Of a stretch of DNA of 27,912 nt, positions 1 to 8,280 are shown piece by piece; position 1 is the stretch's first letter, and each line of letters opens with the position of its first letter. Both the position numbers and the translations under genes were made by a program. The stretch spans positions 1-27,912 of the forward strand of contig CAAGSD010000144.1 in the NCBI GenBank assembly GCA_900772845.1, given 5' to 3'. The DNA comes from Lachnospiraceae bacterium (lineage in GTDB: Bacteria > Bacillota > Clostridia > Lachnospirales > Lachnospiraceae). The notes beneath the pieces were generated by a model that ran no database searches, was not told where the DNA came from, and was given only the letters and a program-made list of their open reading frames with translations.

Positions 1-99
1 ACTACAATAGTATGTTTACGTTAGTCTTCCGTGTCTGGCTAAAGTGAAACATTTCTTGTAAATTATAATTTTATTGTATACATTATGGAGGTGTACGAC

Positions 100-363
100 T
101 TGGCTAACATTAAATCTGCAAAAAAGAGAATTTTAGTATCCCGCACAAGAGCTGACAGAAACAAGGCTATCAGATCCGGCGTTAAGACCGCTATCAAGAA
201 GGTATACGCTGCAATCGACAACGGTGACAAGGAAGCTGCAAAGGCTGAACTGGCTGCTGCTACCAAGACCATCGAGATGGCTACTTCTAAGGGCGTTTAC
301 CACAAGAACAACGCTGCAAGAAAAGTTTCCCGTCTGAGCAAAGCTGTTAACGGAATGGCTTAA
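100..363 (+). CDS. rpsT: 30S ribosomal protein S20
   Basis: Small basic protein of the 30S subunit that binds 16S rRNA. The product begins ANIKSAKKRILVS and continues with Lys/Arg/Ala-rich helices, ending near SRLSKAVNGMA; 87 residues is the normal S20 length. I place the start at a TTG codon at 100. A strong GGAGG lies at 87-91, eight bases upstream, and the family sequence begins at this codon. The upstream ATG at 85 overlaps the Shine-Dalgarno sequence and would add five non-family residues. The gene is monocistronic and followed by a clear intrinsic terminator. E. coli rpsT also uses UUG, which matters for S20 autoregulation there; whether that holds here is unknown. Confidence 0.95.
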   Translation: MANIKSAKKRILVSRTRADRNKAIRSGVKTAIKKVYAAIDNGDKEAAKAELAAATKTIEMATSKGVYHKNNAARKVSRLSKAVNGMA

Positions 364-397
364 TTTTTCTTGAGGCAATACAGAATTTAAGACATAC

Positions 398-432
398 AAA
401 AGCACCTATACCGTCATGTAGGTGCTTTTTTT
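398..432 (+). terminator. Intrinsic terminator of rpsT
   Basis: Perfect 11-bp inverted repeat (398-408 with 419-429, core AGCACCTA/TAGGTGCT), 10-base loop, followed by a T run to 432. It sits 35 bases after the rpsT stop. Confidence 0.9.
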
Positions 433-450
433 ATGCCCTTTATTTAAATA

Positions 451-484
451 GAAAGTTACGCGAGCAATGAGCCGCGTAACTTTC
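451..484 (-). terminator. Hairpin at the end of the TPM-protein operon
   Basis: Perfect 12-bp stem (451-462 GAAAGTTACGCG with 473-484) just downstream of the leftward gene ending at 496. On the minus strand it is followed by CTATTTAAATAAA, so the U tail is weak. I infer a terminator from its position. Confidence 0.6.
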
Positions 485-495
485 CATCTACTTCA

Positions 496-1425
496 TTATC
501 TTCTGTGTCCACCACCGCCGTGGCTGACGCCGCTGCTGCTATGATGACTGCCACCGTGACCGCCGCTGTGATGACTGCTTCCACCACTGCTGCTACTGGT
601 CTCAATTCTGCGGGTCACTACATTCTTGCGCAGATACTGATCTCTGGTATCATTGATCCTGGGCTTTTTACCATCGACATACTGATTCACAGAAGTCGTA
701 TCCTTGGCCTTGACCTGCCGCAGATTCACCAGTGCGTAGATCAGTGCTACGATAACACCTGTCAGAATCCAGGGAGAAAAGGTCATCGGCATGCTTTCCT
801 GACTCTCCGCCATCGTCCGGGTGATATAACTTATGCATGCCCTATATGCTTTGTACGGGCTTTCATCTATGTAATCATCCACTGCATACAATGCCTGGTC
901 GATCTCGTAATCGCCGAAATAATCATAGACACTTCCACAGGTGGACAGCCAGCTTCCCTTCTGTCCCTCGTAGGAATTGTCCAACAATAACGCACCGTTT
1001 CCATGCACTTTGTTGTAACCGAAATTGTTATAATCGTAAAAATTATCAGCCAGATCTCTCATCGCCGTGTCCCAATCGGTGCTGCCGACCTCTTTTGCAT
1101 GAAATGCCTCCGGCAGATCGGGGGTCTGCAGATCATATTCTACGGATTCTGAGATTGTAACGATTACGATATCCGCCTGGATCTTCTCCTCACACTCCGC
1201 TATATATTCCCGCAGGCTCTGTTCCTCTTCATCTGTCAGCATATCTGCATAATCAAATACACGCTCCGCAGGATCCTGACTGTTACTGCGGACGGTCTTT
1301 GGTGTAAGAAAATGAATGACTGCCGCTCCAATGGTGATCACTGCCAGTACTCCGGCAATAATGAACCATACTTTAAAATATTTGAAGTACTGTCTCCGTG
1401 CTTCTCTCTTAATATCTTTTTCCAT
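496..1425 (-). CDS. TPM-domain membrane protein with His/Ser/Gly-rich tail
   Basis: 309-residue predicted membrane protein. Visible order: charged N-terminus, membrane segment about residues 18-40, an extracytoplasmic region about 55-200 that reads as a TPM/YgcG-type domain (RVFDYADMLTDEEEQSLREY opening, later NNFGYNKVHGNGALLLD), a second membrane segment about 218-237, then a basic cytoplasmic stretch. The last 35 residues are almost only Ser, Gly and His. TPM domains occur in envelope-associated proteins of poorly defined role, with phosphatase or photosystem-repair links in plants. The His-rich end could bind metal, but this is inference. GGAAGG lies about 9 bases before the ATG. The gene starts 26 bp after the zinc-ribbon protein stop, so the two are probably one operon. 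Confidence 0.75.
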   Translation of the reverse strand: MEKDIKREARRQYFKYFKVWFIIAGVLAVITIGAAVIHFLTPKTVRSNSQDPAERVFDYADMLTDEEEQSLREYIAECEEKIQADIVIVTISESVEYDLQTPDLPEAFHAKEVGSTDWDTAMRDLADNFYDYNNFGYNKVHGNGALLLDNSYEGQKGSWLSTCGSVYDYFGDYEIDQALYAVDDYIDESPYKAYRACISYITRTMAESQESMPMTFSPWILTGVIVALIYALVNLRQVKAKDTTSVNQYVDGKKPRINDTRDQYLRKNVVTRRIETSSSSGGSSHHSGGHGGSHHSSSGVSHGGGGHRR

Positions 1426-1451
1426 GATCCGTTATCCTTCCCTCATACTCT

Positions 1452-2546
1452 CTACAACAGACTGGCGATTGCATTCAGCATACACAGGATTGCCGCCAGT
1501 GTCACACCAAGTGTTCCCGCATAAGCCCACACCTTTGCTTTGGATATCGGTGCGATACCTACCAGTTTTCCGGTCTGTCCGTTTACATAGAAAGGATACT
1601 CTTTTCCTTTATAAGTATAATCATATTTCCATACCGGCAACAGGCCGTATTTCACAGAGCTGTCCGTTACACTGATATTTTCTCCCAGTTTACGGACGCT
1701 GGAATACCCGGAATAGCTGTCATGCAGCATCTTCTGTGCATCCTCCTGCATTTTGGCTTTGGCACGACTCTCTACCAGATCGGAAGTCATGTTGTAACGT
1801 TCGCTGTAGAATCCGGACAGAAATTCCGGTTTGAACTCCTGCAGCTCCTTATAGTCAAAGGGCTCCATGAGATCCATGACATCATCCGGCATCTCCACAG
1901 AAGCATCCACCGGGATCTTATCGAAATTGATATCCATATCCCGGACAATATCATAATAAGAAGTCTCTGTATATTGAGTATTGCCGGTAGTCCAGCTACG
2001 TACCTTGGTACCCTCTCCATGGAATGTGCAGTTGGTATCATAATCATAAAACCAAAACGGTACATAATCACCATGTATTCCGTTTAATCTCACTTCCGAC
2101 AGAAAATCCGTCGGTGCAAAAATACATTTTGCAAATTTGTCGCGGATCAGCTTTTTACAGCCTTCCTTTCCCATGCGGAATGGAATCAGCATATGCGGTG
2201 TGTAGGAGCCGGAAATCTGTTCATCCACGATCACATAGTTGTCACAATAAGGGCACTGGGTAGCAGAAGTGCTGGCCGTCATGGTAATCTCACCGCCGCA
2301 GTTTGGACATACCTTCGTCACCTTTTTCTGAGCAGCCCCCTCGGCTGCTGCCATTTTGCTGACCGGCTGTCCGGCTCCCGCTGTCTGAGCCGTTCCCTCC
2401 GCAGTGCCGTTTTCTTCACTGCTTGTTTCGATCACGCCGTCCTCGCGTTCTTCACTGTCCTCACTCTCACAGAAAGGACAGAACATCTTCTTTCTCTCCG
2501 GGCTATAAACCACATTACCGCCGCAGTTTTTACATCTAAAGATCAT
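1452..2546 (-). CDS. Double zinc-ribbon protein with C-terminal membrane anchor
   Basis: 364 residues. Two TFIIB-type zinc ribbons are visible: CKNCGG...CPFCES at residues 5-26, and CPNCGG...CPYCDN at about 80-100, separated by an acidic, Gly/Ala-rich linker. A conserved-looking central domain follows (HMLIPFRMGKEGCKKLIRDK, PFWFYDYDTNCTFHGEGT, LPVWKYDYTYKGKEYPFYVNGQTGKL). A single hydrophobic segment of about 20 residues ends the protein. Similar proteins are usually annotated only as TFIIB-type zinc ribbon-containing; no enzymatic role is evident. GAGGGG lies just upstream of the ATG. It is followed closely by the TPM protein, which suggests the pair works together at the membrane. Confidence 0.7.
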   Translation of the reverse strand: MIFRCKNCGGNVVYSPERKKMFCPFCESEDSEEREDGVIETSSEENGTAEGTAQTAGAGQPVSKMAAAEGAAQKKVTKVCPNCGGEITMTASTSATQCPYCDNYVIVDEQISGSYTPHMLIPFRMGKEGCKKLIRDKFAKCIFAPTDFLSEVRLNGIHGDYVPFWFYDYDTNCTFHGEGTKVRSWTTGNTQYTETSYYDIVRDMDINFDKIPVDASVEMPDDVMDLMEPFDYKELQEFKPEFLSGFYSERYNMTSDLVESRAKAKMQEDAQKMLHDSYSGYSSVRKLGENISVTDSSVKYGLLPVWKYDYTYKGKEYPFYVNGQTGKLVGIAPISKAKVWAYAGTLGVTLAAILCMLNAIASLL

Positions 2547-2679
2547 TTTACCCCTCGCCTTCTGCCTTTTACGACATTTTTCTTTGTAGAACCTTTTTTA
2601 TCTTACCATAGATTCCATCGTATTTCCATATCGTAAAATGCACATAATCTTTTCTTATCGTCCGCTTGCCTTGATTGCC

Positions 2680-3216
2680 TCATGCTTTCATCAGGTCTGC
2701 ATAATCCTCCGGCAGGAACCGGTGATAGATCACATGACACCCTTCGTCCCGAAAACAATAACAGTAGGGATCTCCCATTTCCTCCGGAAAACGGATCATG
2801 ACATCAAAATCCCCACCCTGCATCTCTTCCACATAAATATTCTCACTGTACCGCAAAAATAACTGCCGGATATCTTCTATCATACAATCATGCCGCTCCA
2901 ACAGCCGGATCAATTCATAGATAAAGCCACTCTCCGCAAAATGCTCATGGACATAAGTACTGCCTTTCTCCGGAATACAGAGGCAGAAGCGGTCGCCCTT
3001 ACGGCTCACAGCCAGTTTTCCAAGCTTCTGTGTCATGCTCTCCGGCTGTCCGGAAAGTGTTGTCTCCATCTGTTCTGCCGTATCCTGCGTACCCAGCAAG
3101 TGATTCAGTGTGGATAACGGATAATACAGACGGATCTTCTCTCTGCGGAATCCTAATTTTGCCTGTTCCTCCTGGATCACATCCATGAGGTTTTTTTCCA
3201 ATTTTTCAAATGTCAT
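2680..3216 (-). CDS. DUF3877-like protein
   Basis: Cytoplasmic protein of about 178 residues with no membrane segment or signal peptide. It opens FEKLEKNLMDVIQEEQAKLG and continues with REKIRLYYPLSTLNHLLG, a pattern I associate with the DUF3877 family of Clostridia; this is from memory and not certain. No catalytic motif is visible. Of the two in-frame ATGs at 3222 and 3216 I prefer 3216, because AGGAAA lies about 9 bases upstream of it but only 3 from the first. It is separated from the amidohydrolase by a terminator, so it is probably transcribed on its own. Confidence 0.6.
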   Translation of the reverse strand: MTFEKLEKNLMDVIQEEQAKLGFRREKIRLYYPLSTLNHLLGTQDTAEQMETTLSGQPESMTQKLGKLAVSRKGDRFCLCIPEKGSTYVHEHFAESGFIYELIRLLERHDCMIEDIRQLFLRYSENIYVEEMQGGDFDVMIRFPEEMGDPYCYCFRDEGCHVIYHRFLPEDYADLMKA

Positions 3217-3249
3217 TTTCATTTTCCTATAATTTTACATAATCTGCCA

Positions 3250-3300
3250 AAAATAAAAACTATGCAGCGAAGTTTTCCTGTCCTTCATAGTTTTTATTAT
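3250..3300. terminator. Bidirectional-looking intrinsic terminator
   Basis: Perfect stem AAAAACTATG (3255-3264) with CATAGTTTTT (3286-3295), loop of 21 bases, T-rich on both strands. It most likely ends the leftward amidohydrolase transcript that stops at 3361. Confidence 0.75.
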
Positions 3301-3360
3301 ACAATATTAATGCATCAGAATACAATTCTATTCTCTTGGAACAGACATCACCGTTCCGTT

Positions 3361-4662
3361 TCAATTAAGAAATTTATCCAGTTCCCTCTCTACGATCTGT
3401 TTTTTCTTCACCTTCGGAGACCGGATCACTCTGCCCTGTGCGATGACCATATCCACATTACGAAGCACCCTCAGATCCTCCAGCGGATTCCTCTCCACCA
3501 CGATCATATCCGCACATTTGCCGGGTTCCAGCGTACCTGTAATGTCGCCGATGCCTGCCATGTCGGCACTGCGGCAGGTTGCGGTATACAATGCAAAGGT
3601 GTTGGATACGCCCACATATTTGTGGAAATAGTACAATTCTCTCCAGAAATCATACTGGGTGATCCAGGGGCATCCCACATCATTGCCCAGCACCACCGGA
3701 ATGTCATTGGCAATGGCTGCTTTCGCACAATCGATAATGCCTTCAAATACCACATTACCGTTGAACTGTTCCACCTCGGAAGCATTGGTAACGGAACGGT
3801 CAAACAATGCATAAGGAAGTGCCGGTGACAGCGTGGTACACAGGAATGCATTATGTTCCTTAAAAAGTGCGATCATCTCCTCATCTGCTTTGGCACCATG
3901 TTCAATGGAATCCACACCATTTTTCAAAGCCACCTTTACACCTTCCGGAGACTCCACATGGGCTGCTACCATATATCCCATAGTGTGAGCCTTGTCACAG
4001 ACTGCCTTTACCATTTCGGATGCCATCTTCAATTCTCCGGGCACACCCTTCTCCTTCGCATCCAGCACGCCACCGGTAATCATAAGTTTCACCAGATCCA
4101 CTTTCTGTGCTTTCGCCACTTCCAGCTGTTGCAAAGCTTCCTCAATACTGCCTGCAGCAATGGCTACGGAGCCCGCCATATGTCCGCCAGGCACAGAGAT
4201 TCCCTCATTAGCCGCCAGAATTCTGGGACCGGACTTTTTGCCTGCGGCAATATCCTCCCGCAATCTGGTGTCAAAGTCTCCCAGACCTCCCACGGTACGG
4301 ATCGTAGTCACTCCGCTACACAGTTCATCCTTTGCAAAGCCGCAGACCATGTTGTAGGCAATCGCTTTTGTCAGGCCGTTACTCATGATCTTTTTAACCA
4401 GTGCTTCATTGTCACGCTGCTTCTTCTGAGGCTTACCATTGCCTGCCAGATGGACATGCATATTGATCAGACCCGGCAGAATATATTTTCCCTGTAAATC
4501 AATCTCTTCATACCCGGATGCTGCCAGATTCCGCCTTGCAGCTTCCTCCGCAGGCAGGATCTCCGTGATCTTCCCATCTTCCACCAGGATTGTCCGGCCT
4601 TCCTGTACCTGCATGTCTTTCTTACCGTTTAATATTTTTCCTTTGGTAAATACATATTTCAT
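3361..4662 (-). CDS. Metal-dependent amidohydrolase (imidazolonepropionase-like family)
   Basis: 433 residues, full length for the amidohydrolase superfamily. N-terminal beta-sandwich (residues 1-60), then LPGLINMHVH with the metal-binding H69/H71, K192 in VKLMITGG as the likely carboxylated lysine, H235 (AAHVES), H255 (DSIEHG) and the catalytic-type D328 (VVLGNDVG). The C-terminal sandwich ends with the usual GTLEPGKCADMIVVERNPLEDL. These residues predict a binuclear or mononuclear metal hydrolase of cyclic amide or peptide-like substrates such as Xaa-Pro or imidazolone types. The substrate cannot be told from sequence. No signal peptide, so cytoplasmic. AGGGA lies about 10 bases before the ATG. 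Genome neighbours give no pathway hint. Confidence 0.85.
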   Translation of the reverse strand: MKYVFTKGKILNGKKDMQVQEGRTILVEDGKITEILPAEEAARRNLAASGYEEIDLQGKYILPGLINMHVHLAGNGKPQKKQRDNEALVKKIMSNGLTKAIAYNMVCGFAKDELCSGVTTIRTVGGLGDFDTRLREDIAAGKKSGPRILAANEGISVPGGHMAGSVAIAAGSIEEALQQLEVAKAQKVDLVKLMITGGVLDAKEKGVPGELKMASEMVKAVCDKAHTMGYMVAAHVESPEGVKVALKNGVDSIEHGAKADEEMIALFKEHNAFLCTTLSPALPYALFDRSVTNASEVEQFNGNVVFEGIIDCAKAAIANDIPVVLGNDVGCPWITQYDFWRELYYFHKYVGVSNTFALYTATCRSADMAGIGDITGTLEPGKCADMIVVERNPLEDLRVLRNVDMVIAQGRVIRSPKVKKKQIVERELDKFLN

Positions 4663-4991
4663 ATAGTGTTCCCTGCCTTTCCATGTGTCTCAGACTTTCA
4701 AAGCCTAAAACAGAAATCATAGTCTTATTCCGCAGCCAAAAGCGAATCATTCTATAATATAAAATTATACCTTATAAATACCCGGCCGACCACATTCATT
4801 TTGATATATCTGTCGTAATCTACGTAAGAAAATGGCATACCCCGTCATTCCTGATAATAGTTTAGTCATAGAAAAGCGTGATACTTATCAGATAATAACG
4901 CATAACAAAAGAGGATTCCATTGTTGGCTTTCAACAAAGAATCCTCTTTTTTCAAGGGTTTTGAACCCTTAATTTTTGTGCAATTGTTATC
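4663..4991. other. Intergenic region between amidohydrolase and tpiA
   Basis: 329 bases with no credible gene. It holds the likely leftward promoter of the amidohydrolase in an AT-rich stretch around 4752-4785 (several TATAAT-like hexamers, no convincing -35), an imperfect inverted pair CTGATAA/TTATCAG at 4851-4857 and 4885-4891, and two hairpins at the tpiA end (4907-4952 and 4954-4970). Confidence 0.5.
4907..4952 (-). terminator. Intrinsic terminator of the pgk-tpiA transcript
   Basis: Stem AAAAGAGGATTC (4907-4918) pairs with 4939-4950. On the minus strand it is followed by a T-containing tail (TTTTGTTATG), and on the plus strand by a T run, so it could act both ways. A smaller hairpin AAGGGTT/AACCCTT at 4954-4970 lies between it and the tpiA stop. 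Confidence 0.85.
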
Positions 4992-5741
4992 TTACTTATA
5001 GTTTACGATCTGCCCGAAGTCAGCCTTCAGGGAAGCGCCGCCTACCAGACCGCCGTCGATATCTGCCTGTGCAAACAGCTCAGGAGCGCTGGAAGCAGAT
5101 ACGGATCCGCCGTACTGGATACGGATAGCTGCTGCGGTTGCATCATCATAGATCTCAGCGATGCACTCACGGATCGCCTTACATACTTCCTGTGCCTGCT
5201 CGGTAGTAGCTACCTTGCCGGTACCGATCGCCCAGATAGGCTCGTATGCGATCACAGCGGTTGCTGCCTGTGCGGCAGTTACATTCAGGAATGCGATCTT
5301 GATCTGCTGACGGATGAAGTCGATGGTAACACCCTGCTCTCTCTGCGTCAAAGTCTCACCACAGCAGATGATGGGAGTAATGCCATGCTCGAAAGCCTTG
5401 AGAACCTTCTTATTCACGGTCTCGTCGGTCTCTGCAAAGTACTCTCTTCTCTCGGAGTGTCCGATGATCACATACTTCACGCCTGCATCATCCAGCATAG
5501 CGGGAGAAATCTCGCCGGTGAAAGCACCCTTCTCCTCGAAATACATGTTCTCGGCACCAATCATGATATTGGAACCCTTTGCTGCCTCCATAGCGGGAAT
5601 GATGTCGATTGCAGGAACGCACAGCAGTACGTCTACTTCATCATTTGCTACGAGGGGCTTTAAAGTATTGATCAGTTCTACTGCCTGGCTGGGAGTCATG
5701 TTCATCTTCCAGTTACCGGCAATGATCTTCTTTCTTGCCAT
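4992..5741 (-). CDS. tpiA: Triose-phosphate isomerase
   Basis: Interconverts dihydroxyacetone phosphate and glyceraldehyde 3-phosphate in the cytosol. 249 residues, the normal TIM length. Catalytic residues are all visible: K12 in NWKMN, H95 in IGHSERR and E167 in AYEPIWAIGTGK, plus the phosphate-binding GGSV and GLVGGASL loops near the C-terminus. I chose the ATG at 5741 rather than 5747: AGAGG is 9 bases from the former and 3 from the latter, and MARKKIIAGNWKMN is the family start. It is last in the gap-pgk-tpiA set. Codon choice is strongly biased (CTG, GGT, GCT/GCA), as in other highly expressed genes here. Confidence 0.97.
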   Translation of the reverse strand: MARKKIIAGNWKMNMTPSQAVELINTLKPLVANDEVDVLLCVPAIDIIPAMEAAKGSNIMIGAENMYFEEKGAFTGEISPAMLDDAGVKYVIIGHSERREYFAETDETVNKKVLKAFEHGITPIICCGETLTQREQGVTIDFIRQQIKIAFLNVTAAQAATAVIAYEPIWAIGTGKVATTEQAQEVCKAIRECIAEIYDDATAAAIRIQYGGSVSASSAPELFAQADIDGGLVGGASLKADFGQIVNYK

Positions 5742-5782
5742 ATCCATACACCTCTTATTTTTTATCGTTCTTATCGTATACC

Positions 5783-5866
5783 GGAGAATGCCTGAGGCAT
5801 TCTCCCCAGAATCACTTAGAACTACTTAGGCGGCGTACTTTTGACGCCTTAGTAGTTCTTGATTCT
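5783..5866 (-). repeat. Two strong hairpins in the pgk-tpiA intergenic region
   Basis: 5783-5805 is a perfect 10-bp stem with triloop TGA (GGAGAATGCC/GGCATTCTCC). 5808-5866 is a longer imperfect hairpin: AGAATCA pairs with TGATTCT, and AGAACTACTTAGGCG (5818-5832) pairs with 5845-5859 with one mismatch. Neither is followed by a T run on the minus strand, so they look like RNA processing or stabilising structures, or a remnant of a small inserted repeat, rather than terminators. Confidence 0.75.
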
Positions 5867-5868
5867 GT

Positions 5869-5940
5869 TTTATCATCTGCTGCGGCAACACACGGCGTTG
5901 CCTTCACAACAGCTACTTATTTATCGTCTGCTGCGGCAAC
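5869..5940 (-). repeat. Partial duplication of the pgk 3' end
   Basis: The last 21 coding bases before the pgk stop (5920-5940, encoding VAAADDK) recur at 5869-5889 with a single difference (5875 versus 5926). The copy lies downstream of the real pgk stop and in its own frame reads VAAADDKQNQELLRRQKYAA before a stop, running through the large hairpin. Confidence 0.8.
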
Positions 5941-7140
5941 GCCGGGAAGTTCTTTGCCTTCCAGGAACTCCAGGGAAGCTCCGCCACCGGTAGAGATGTG
6001 GCTCATCTTGTCAGCAAAACCAAGCTGGTTAACAGCTGCTGCGGAGTCACCGCCACCGATAATGGTAGTAGCATCGGTCTCAGCCAGCGCCTTAGCTACA
6101 GCAATAGTACCTGCTGCCAGGGTAGGATTCTCGAATACGCCCATAGGTCCATTCCATACAACGGTCTTAGCGGTCTTAACAGCATCTGCATACAGAGCAG
6201 CAGTCTTAGGTCCGATATCGCATCCCTCTCTGTCTGCAGGCATGTTGGTAACATCATATACCTGAACCTCAACAGGAGCATCGATCGGGTTAGGGAAGTC
6301 AGCGATGGTTACGGAATCAACAGGCAGTAACAGCTTCTTGCCCAGCTTCTCAGCCTTTTCCATCATTTCCTTACAGTAGTCGATCTTGGTATCATCTACC
6401 AGAGACTTACCGATTTCATATCCCTTTGCCTTTAAGAAGGTGTAAGCCATACCACCACCGATGATCAGGGTATCGCACTTCTCTAACAGATTGGAGATAA
6501 CGTTCAGCTTATCAGCAACCTTAGCACCACCCAGGATAGCTACGAAAGGTCTTACGGGATCTTCTACAGCCTTACCTAAGAAATTGATCTCCTTCTCCAT
6601 CAGGTAACCTACTACGTTCTGACCACCCTTAGCGGTGATGAACTTGGTAACACCTGCTACGGAAGCATGTGCTCTGTGAGAAGAACCGAATGCATCGCAT
6701 ACATACAGATCAGCCAGGTCAGCCAGCTCTTTGCTGAATTCCTCACCGTTCTTGGTCTCCTCTGCACCACGGAAACGGGTATTCTGCAGCAGAACCACAT
6801 CGCCTTCCTTCATGTTCTCAACAGCCTTGGTAGCTGCTTCGCCGGTTACATTGTAGTCAGCTACGAAAGTAACCTCTTTGCCCAGCTTCTCGGACAGTCT
6901 CTTGGCAACGGGTGCCAGAGATTCGCCTTCGTTGGGGCCATTCTTTACCTTGCCCAGATGAGAGCACAGGATTACCTTGCCGCCATCATTGATCAGCTTC
7001 TTGATGGTAGGCAGAGCTGCAACGATACGGGTATCGTCAGTAATCTCACCATTCTTCAGGGGAACATTGAAGTCACATCTTACCAGAACTCTCTTTCCCT
7101 TTGCGTTAATGTCATCTACAGATTTCTTATTTAATCCCAT
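5917..7140 (-). CDS. pgk: Phosphoglycerate kinase
   Basis: Transfers phosphate from 1,3-bisphosphoglycerate to ADP, the first ATP-yielding step of lower glycolysis. 407 residues, typical length. Substrate-binding N-terminal domain with KRVLVRCDFNVPL and LCSHLGKVKNG, then the nucleotide domain with FVAILGGAKVADK, the GPMGVFE loop and the GGGDSAAAVNQLG signature near the C-terminus. The ATG at 7140 has GGAGG at 7149-7153. A TTG at 7155 in frame overlaps the Shine-Dalgarno and is not used. It follows gap after a terminator, so it is probably expressed by read-through plus any internal promoter. Its 3' end is partly duplicated downstream. Confidence 0.97.
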   Translation of the reverse strand: MGLNKKSVDDINAKGKRVLVRCDFNVPLKNGEITDDTRIVAALPTIKKLINDGGKVILCSHLGKVKNGPNEGESLAPVAKRLSEKLGKEVTFVADYNVTGEAATKAVENMKEGDVVLLQNTRFRGAEETKNGEEFSKELADLADLYVCDAFGSSHRAHASVAGVTKFITAKGGQNVVGYLMEKEINFLGKAVEDPVRPFVAILGGAKVADKLNVISNLLEKCDTLIIGGGMAYTFLKAKGYEIGKSLVDDTKIDYCKEMMEKAEKLGKKLLLPVDSVTIADFPNPIDAPVEVQVYDVTNMPADREGCDIGPKTAALYADAVKTAKTVVWNGPMGVFENPTLAAGTIAVAKALAETDATTIIGGGDSAAAVNQLGFADKMSHISTGGGASLEFLEGKELPGVAAADDK

Positions 7141-7168
7141 GGTATTAACCTCCAATTATTTTAGTATC

Positions 7169-7202
7169 TAAAAAGGGCCCGGTCCTTGTAAGACCGGACC
7201 CT
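7169..7202 (-). terminator. Terminator between gap and pgk
   Basis: 11-bp stem on the minus strand (7174-7184 with 7192-7202, one G-U pair in the RNA), GC-rich, immediately followed by TTTTT then AGATAC. It lies after gap and only about 30 bases before the pgk ATG, so it likely sets the gap to pgk-tpiA expression ratio. Confidence 0.85.
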
Positions 7203-7233
7203 GATAGGTCTTTACGCGTTAACGCCTGTCGGC

Positions 7234-8247
7234 TTATGCTAACTCGCTGAAGTACTTGATGGTACGAACCATCTGAGAGGTGTAGCTGTTCTCGTTATCA
7301 TACCAGGATACAACCTGTACCTGAGTATTGCCATCTTCCATAGGAGCAACCATGGTCTGAGTTGCATCGAAGATGGAACCGTAGGTGCTGCCTACGATAT
7401 CGGAAGATACGATCTCATCGGTGTTGTAACCGAAGGACTCGGTAGAAGCAGCCTTCATAGCCTCGTTGATCTCTTCTTTAGTTACAGCGCCCTTAACTAC
7501 TGCTACCAGAATGGTGGTAGAACCGGTAGGGGTCGGAACACGCTGAGCGGAACCGATCAGCTTGCCGTTCAGTTCGGGAATTACCAGACCGATTGCCTTA
7601 GCTGCACCGGTAGAGTTGGGAACGATGTTGCAAGCGCCTGCACGGCTTCTTCTCAGATCGCCCTTTCTCTGAGGTCCGTCAAGGATCATCTGGTCACCGG
7701 TATAAGCATGAACAGTGGTCATGATACCGCTCATGATAGGTCTGCAGTCGTTCAGAGCCTTAGCCATAGGTGCTAAGCAGTTGGTGGTGCAGGAAGCTGC
7801 GGAGATAACGGTATCTTCGGGCTTCAGGGTCTTGTGGTTAACATTGTATACGATGGTAGGAAGGTCGTTACCTGCGGGAGCAGAAATAACAACTTTACGA
7901 GCACCGGCAGTGATATGTGCGGAAGCCTTATCCTTAGAGGTGTAGAATCCGGTACACTCCAGAACTACGTCAACCTTTAATTCACCCCAGGGAAGCTTGC
8001 TTGCGTCAGCCTCTTTGTAGATGGTGATGGTCTTGCCGTTAACAGTGATGCTGTCCTCGCCAGCCTCAACGGTGCTTGCATACTTGTAAACACCCTGAGA
8101 AGAATCATACTTCAACAGATGTGCCAGCATCTTAGGGCTGGTTAAATCGTTGATTGCTACTACTTCATATCCTTCTGCATCGAACATCTGTCTGAATGCA
8201 AGACGACCGATACGGCCGAAACCATTAATTGCTACTCTTACTGCCAT
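7234..8247 (-). CDS. gap: Glyceraldehyde-3-phosphate dehydrogenase, type I
   Basis: Oxidises and phosphorylates glyceraldehyde 3-phosphate to 1,3-bisphosphoglycerate. 337 residues, standard length. Rossmann opening VAINGFGRIGRL, then VVAINDL, whose Asp favours NAD over NADP. The catalytic C153 is in SAASCTTNCLAP and H180 in MTTVHAYTGDQ. The S-loop region GDLRRSRAGACNIVPNSTGAAK and the C-terminal SWYDNENSYTSQMV are intact. A strong AGGAGG precedes the ATG. First gene of the gap-pgk-tpiA glycolytic set. Its long leader carries a candidate promoter and a dyad element, and a terminator follows it. Confidence 0.97.
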   Translation of the reverse strand: MAVRVAINGFGRIGRLAFRQMFDAEGYEVVAINDLTSPKMLAHLLKYDSSQGVYKYASTVEAGEDSITVNGKTITIYKEADASKLPWGELKVDVVLECTGFYTSKDKASAHITAGARKVVISAPAGNDLPTIVYNVNHKTLKPEDTVISAASCTTNCLAPMAKALNDCRPIMSGIMTTVHAYTGDQMILDGPQRKGDLRRSRAGACNIVPNSTGAAKAIGLVIPELNGKLIGSAQRVPTPTGSTTILVAVVKGAVTKEEINEAMKAASTESFGYNTDEIVSSDIVGSTYGSIFDATQTMVAPMEDGNTQVQVVSWYDNENSYTSQMVRTIKYFSELA

Positions 8248-8280
8248 TTTAGTTTCCTCCTAAAATTTTAATTTTATATC

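Noticed and set aside
505..990. Long plus-strand ORF with Ala/Thr-rich start opposite the TPM gene
   Set aside because: It is the reverse of the His/Gly/Ser-rich tail, lacks a ribosome site, and the minus-strand gene has clear domains.
3853..4497. 214-codon plus-strand ORF inside the amidohydrolase
   Set aside because: Low-complexity His/Cys/Phe-rich translation typical of an antisense shadow; the minus-strand enzyme has all catalytic residues.
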